Assembly (NCBI RefSeq): GCF_003605385.1
Contig: NZ_QYTV02000003.1
Coordinates: 1-64,000, forward strand
Length of the DNA: 64,000 nt
Origin: Siminovitchia acidinfaciens
Lineage (GTDB): Bacteria > Bacillota > Bacilli > Bacillales > Bacillaceae_C
Direction of reading: 5' to 3'
The translations under genes and the position numbers were made by a program. Shown here piece after piece: positions 62,337 to 64,000 of the stretch. How positions within the stretch are numbered: position 1 is the first letter of the stretch; the number at the start of each line of letters is the position of its first letter. A model generated the notes under the pieces. The model searched no databases and was not told where the DNA came from. It saw only the letters and a list, made by a program, of their open reading frames with translations.

Positions 62337-62375
62337 AGTCCGTAGCGTTTTCCCTCAAAACCAGCCGAAAGGACT
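62337..62375 (+). other. Structured element upstream of the M14 peptidase gene
   Basis: AGTCC (62337-62341) pairs with GGACT (62371-62375) and encloses a perfect GTTTT-CCCTC-AAAAC hairpin plus a CCGAAAGG stretch. It lies about 75 bases before the gene, with TATAAT-like sequence in between. It could be an RNA or DNA element; no known family is recognised. Otherwise the 345-base gap shows no gene. Confidence 0.35.
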
Positions 62376-62447
62376 ATTTATTATGAATTTTTGTATAATT
62401 ATAATTAAACTTGAAGAGAAAAATGGTGAGTGGGGAGGAAAGGCCAA

Positions 62448-63596
62448 GTGAAAAAGAGATTTTTGTTTTTTATTGTGTTTGGATTAATTTTTGCTTCTGC
62501 TTTTTCGTCAAGTGTTTCAGCAGCCGACACGGTACCTGGAGGACCTTCGACGGAAGGGAATACAAGCTATGAAAGTGTCATTTCCTATGATGAAATGATT
62601 AAAGGTTTAAAGCAGATCGAGCACACGAGCAAGGGGAAAGTGGAAGTTTTCACTTTGGATGATTACGGAAAGTCCGAACAGGACCGCAGCATTTATGTAG
62701 CGAAGGTCGGAAGTGGACCCGTCAAAATCTGGGTACAGGCTCAAATCCACGGAGATGAAAAATTAACGACTGGCGCCGTCATGGAGCTTTTAAAAACATT
62801 CGGAAGCAACGGATCGAAAGAAGTAAAGACAATCCTGGAAAATGCAACAATTTATGCCATTCCAATGTATAACCCGGATGGAAGCCTAATGAATACTAGA
62901 ACAACCACATTATATGATGAATCTGGTGAGCCCAGGAAAGATAATAGGGGCAGGAATATGACAATCGACTTGAATCGTGACTGGGCTGAAAATGGTTTTG
63001 CAGCAAAAGAGTCATTGGCAGTCTATAAATATTGGGCTGATGTAAAACCGGATTATGCTGTTGACTTGCATCACCAAGGATTAAAGACAGTGTACGGAAC
63101 GAACTACTCTACGTCCATGTCACTTGGTGTTTCGCTGGCACCTAACGGACCGACATTGCCGGGAATAAAAGGTGGTCTTTATAATGATCTCACTCGCCAA
63201 ATGTCTGTGTATGTCTACGATGCATTGAAGGACTATGGCCATATGCATATTGACCGTTATCAAACGGGAAGCGGCGAAAAGAGATACGAAATCGACATCA
63301 AGGGCGGCGTAGTCTCTGCAATGATGATTGGTCTAAACTACGATAATATTAATCCGACAGGCCACAGCAATCCGGCGATTTTCTTTGAAACGAAAGGGAA
63401 TACAAGGGACGGGAACCTTGGCCAGAAATCAAACGGACATTTGGAGAAACAAAACTATCTTGGATTGAAAGCTCTCCTTTACGGACTTGCGACAGATGAA
63501 GTCAAGCAAGTCGATCCAGACCGCTGGGAGGAGATTCCTGCTTATCCTTTGGCGGGCTACCAAACCGATACAGGAATCGTCCCTGCAGGCAACTAA
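62448..63596 (+). CDS. Secreted M14-family zinc carboxypeptidase
   Basis: 382 residues with a signal peptide (about 1-25, ending VSA). The zinc motif HGDE (His101, Glu104), the substrate-binding NPDGS and DLNRDW segments, the third ligand in DLHHQG and the catalytic Glu in FFETKGN are all visible, so it should be active. It removes C-terminal residues from peptides outside the cell. GTG 62448 is chosen as start, 8 bases after GGGGAGGA; six in-frame codons upstream include an ATG. Confidence 0.93.
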   Translation: MKKRFLFFIVFGLIFASAFSSSVSAADTVPGGPSTEGNTSYESVISYDEMIKGLKQIEHTSKGKVEVFTLDDYGKSEQDRSIYVAKVGSGPVKIWVQAQIHGDEKLTTGAVMELLKTFGSNGSKEVKTILENATIYAIPMYNPDGSLMNTRTTTLYDESGEPRKDNRGRNMTIDLNRDWAENGFAAKESLAVYKYWADVKPDYAVDLHHQGLKTVYGTNYSTSMSLGVSLAPNGPTLPGIKGGLYNDLTRQMSVYVYDALKDYGHMHIDRYQTGSGEKRYEIDIKGGVVSAMMIGLNYDNINPTGHSNPAIFFETKGNTRDGNLGQKSNGHLEKQNYLGLKALLYGLATDEVKQVDPDRWEEIPAYPLAGYQTDTGIVPAGN

Positions 63597-63605
63597 AAAA
63601 AAGAA

Positions 63606-63645
63606 AAAAGCTCCAAAAAGGAATGTTCCTTTCTGGAGCTTTTCT
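63606..63645. terminator. Bidirectional terminator between M14 and GNAT genes
   Basis: AAAAGCTCCA ... TGGAGCTTTT with an inner AAGGAA/TTCCTT hairpin and T-runs on both strands. Confidence 0.88.
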
Positions 63646-64000
63646 TATTTCCCAAATAGAACGATATATTCACCATTCTGCTTATCCATATTGAACCCAA
63701 GCCAGCCTTGCTGTAAAAGCTGCTGCTGGCCTTCAATGTCACTCATGGGGAGCTCTTTGGTTTCGCTCCACACGAATGGTTTTTCCTCAGTGAGCTCTTT
63801 GTAAAATATATATCGCAGTCGTCCTTCATACTTTTCCTTCAGTGCGGCAATCAGCATGCCTTGGCCAAATTTATCTTTCAGGCTTGGTATGTTGTATGGC
63901 ATGACAGTGGCACAGGCGTATTTAAAAGTCTGCTCTTGTTTCTTAAGCTCTTGCATAATCAATTGTGCCAGCTGCTGCTGAAGCCTGTTTCCTCGGTAGT
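63645..64000 (-). CDS. GNAT-family acetyltransferase (partial)
   Basis: At least 118 residues; the gene runs off the right edge, so its N-terminal part is missing. The visible start YRGNRLQQQLAQL fits the acetyl-CoA-binding (Q/R-x2-G-x-G/A type) motif A helix of GNAT enzymes, and the C-terminal part ends LGFNMDKQNGEYIVLFGK. It transfers an acetyl group to an unknown acceptor. An internal TTG at 63962 is not the start because the frame stays open upstream. Confidence 0.7.
   Translation of the reverse strand, partial: YRGNRLQQQLAQLIMQELKKQEQTFKYACATVMPYNIPSLKDKFGQGMLIAALKEKYEGRLRYIFYKELTEEKPFVWSETKELPMSDIEGQQQLLQQGWLGFNMDKQNGEYIVLFGK

Overview
The window looks like a chromosomal segment of a spore-forming, low-to-moderate GC member of the Bacillaceae (Mesobacillus, Cytobacillus or Neobacillus type). 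The evidence is an rRNA operon end followed by a tRNA cluster in almost the order of B. subtilis trnD, Shine-Dalgarno sites of the AGGAGG type with many TTG and GTG starts, a TPP riboswitch on thiC, and sporulation or general-stress genes (prkA, yhbH, spoVR, a YjcZ-type peptide, a KGG-repeat protein, two RsbR-type STAS proteins). No transposase, integrase, phage module or CRISPR array was seen. The genus assignment is inference.

Layout. 1-1.6 kb: 23S rRNA 3' end, 5S rRNA, thirteen tRNAs and a terminator. 2-4.3 kb: a membrane-anchored unknown protein, an RsbR-like protein, and an AmiS/UreI channel preceded by a 23-codon leader ORF. 4.4-9.5 kb: a CstR-controlled persulfide and sulfane-sulfur operon with five rhodanese domains, a DsrE2-like protein, two TusA domains, a glutaredoxin, a rhodanese-persulfide dioxygenase fusion and a TauE exporter. 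9.6-11.9 kb: TPP riboswitch, thiC and a zinc-ribbon mini-protein. 12-16.6 kb: an M28 aminopeptidase, an MFS exporter and a Na+/H+ antiporter, all on the minus strand. 16.8-22.2 kb: acoR and a sigma-54 controlled acoABC operon, followed by a probable free-standing small RNA. 22.4-27 kb: a B3/B4-domain protein, queG, the KGG stress protein, an amidase-domain protein and trmL. 27-31.4 kb: prkA and yhbH, separated by about 1 kb of repeat modules.

31.8-41.7 kb appears to be an aromatic amino acid catabolic island: paaA-paaB, an EthD-like protein, two enoyl-CoA hydratase family enzymes, a TrpXYZ-type ABC importer, a phenylalanine-dehydrogenase-like enzyme and a 2-oxo acid dehydrogenase E1 pair. It would take phenylalanine to phenylpyruvate, phenylacetyl-CoA and its epoxide, but paaC, paaD, paaE, paaZ and the E2/E3 subunits are not here. 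42-51.4 kb: purine permease, Pit phosphate transporter with its PhoU-like partner, aldo/keto reductase, YhcU, the BdbA/BdbC disulfide pair, YhdB, SpoVR, a holin-like protein and a YjcZ-type peptide. 51.5-54.5 kb: the csoR-copA-copZ copper operon. 54.8-64 kb: a second RsbR-like protein, a GlcD-type FAD oxidase, an M19 dipeptidase, a Tat-exported gluconate-dehydrogenase-like pair with its own tatA and tatC, an M14 carboxypeptidase and a GNAT acetyltransferase cut by the window edge.

A family of interspersed, hairpin-rich repeats without coding capacity occurs at about 24.9, 26.6, 29.1-30.1, 31.5, 33.3 and 49.75-50.0 kb. Copies flank paaAB on both sides and abut or run into two small ORFs, which suggests they have shaped this part of the chromosome. 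All functions are assigned by motif recognition and recalled family knowledge; no database search was run.
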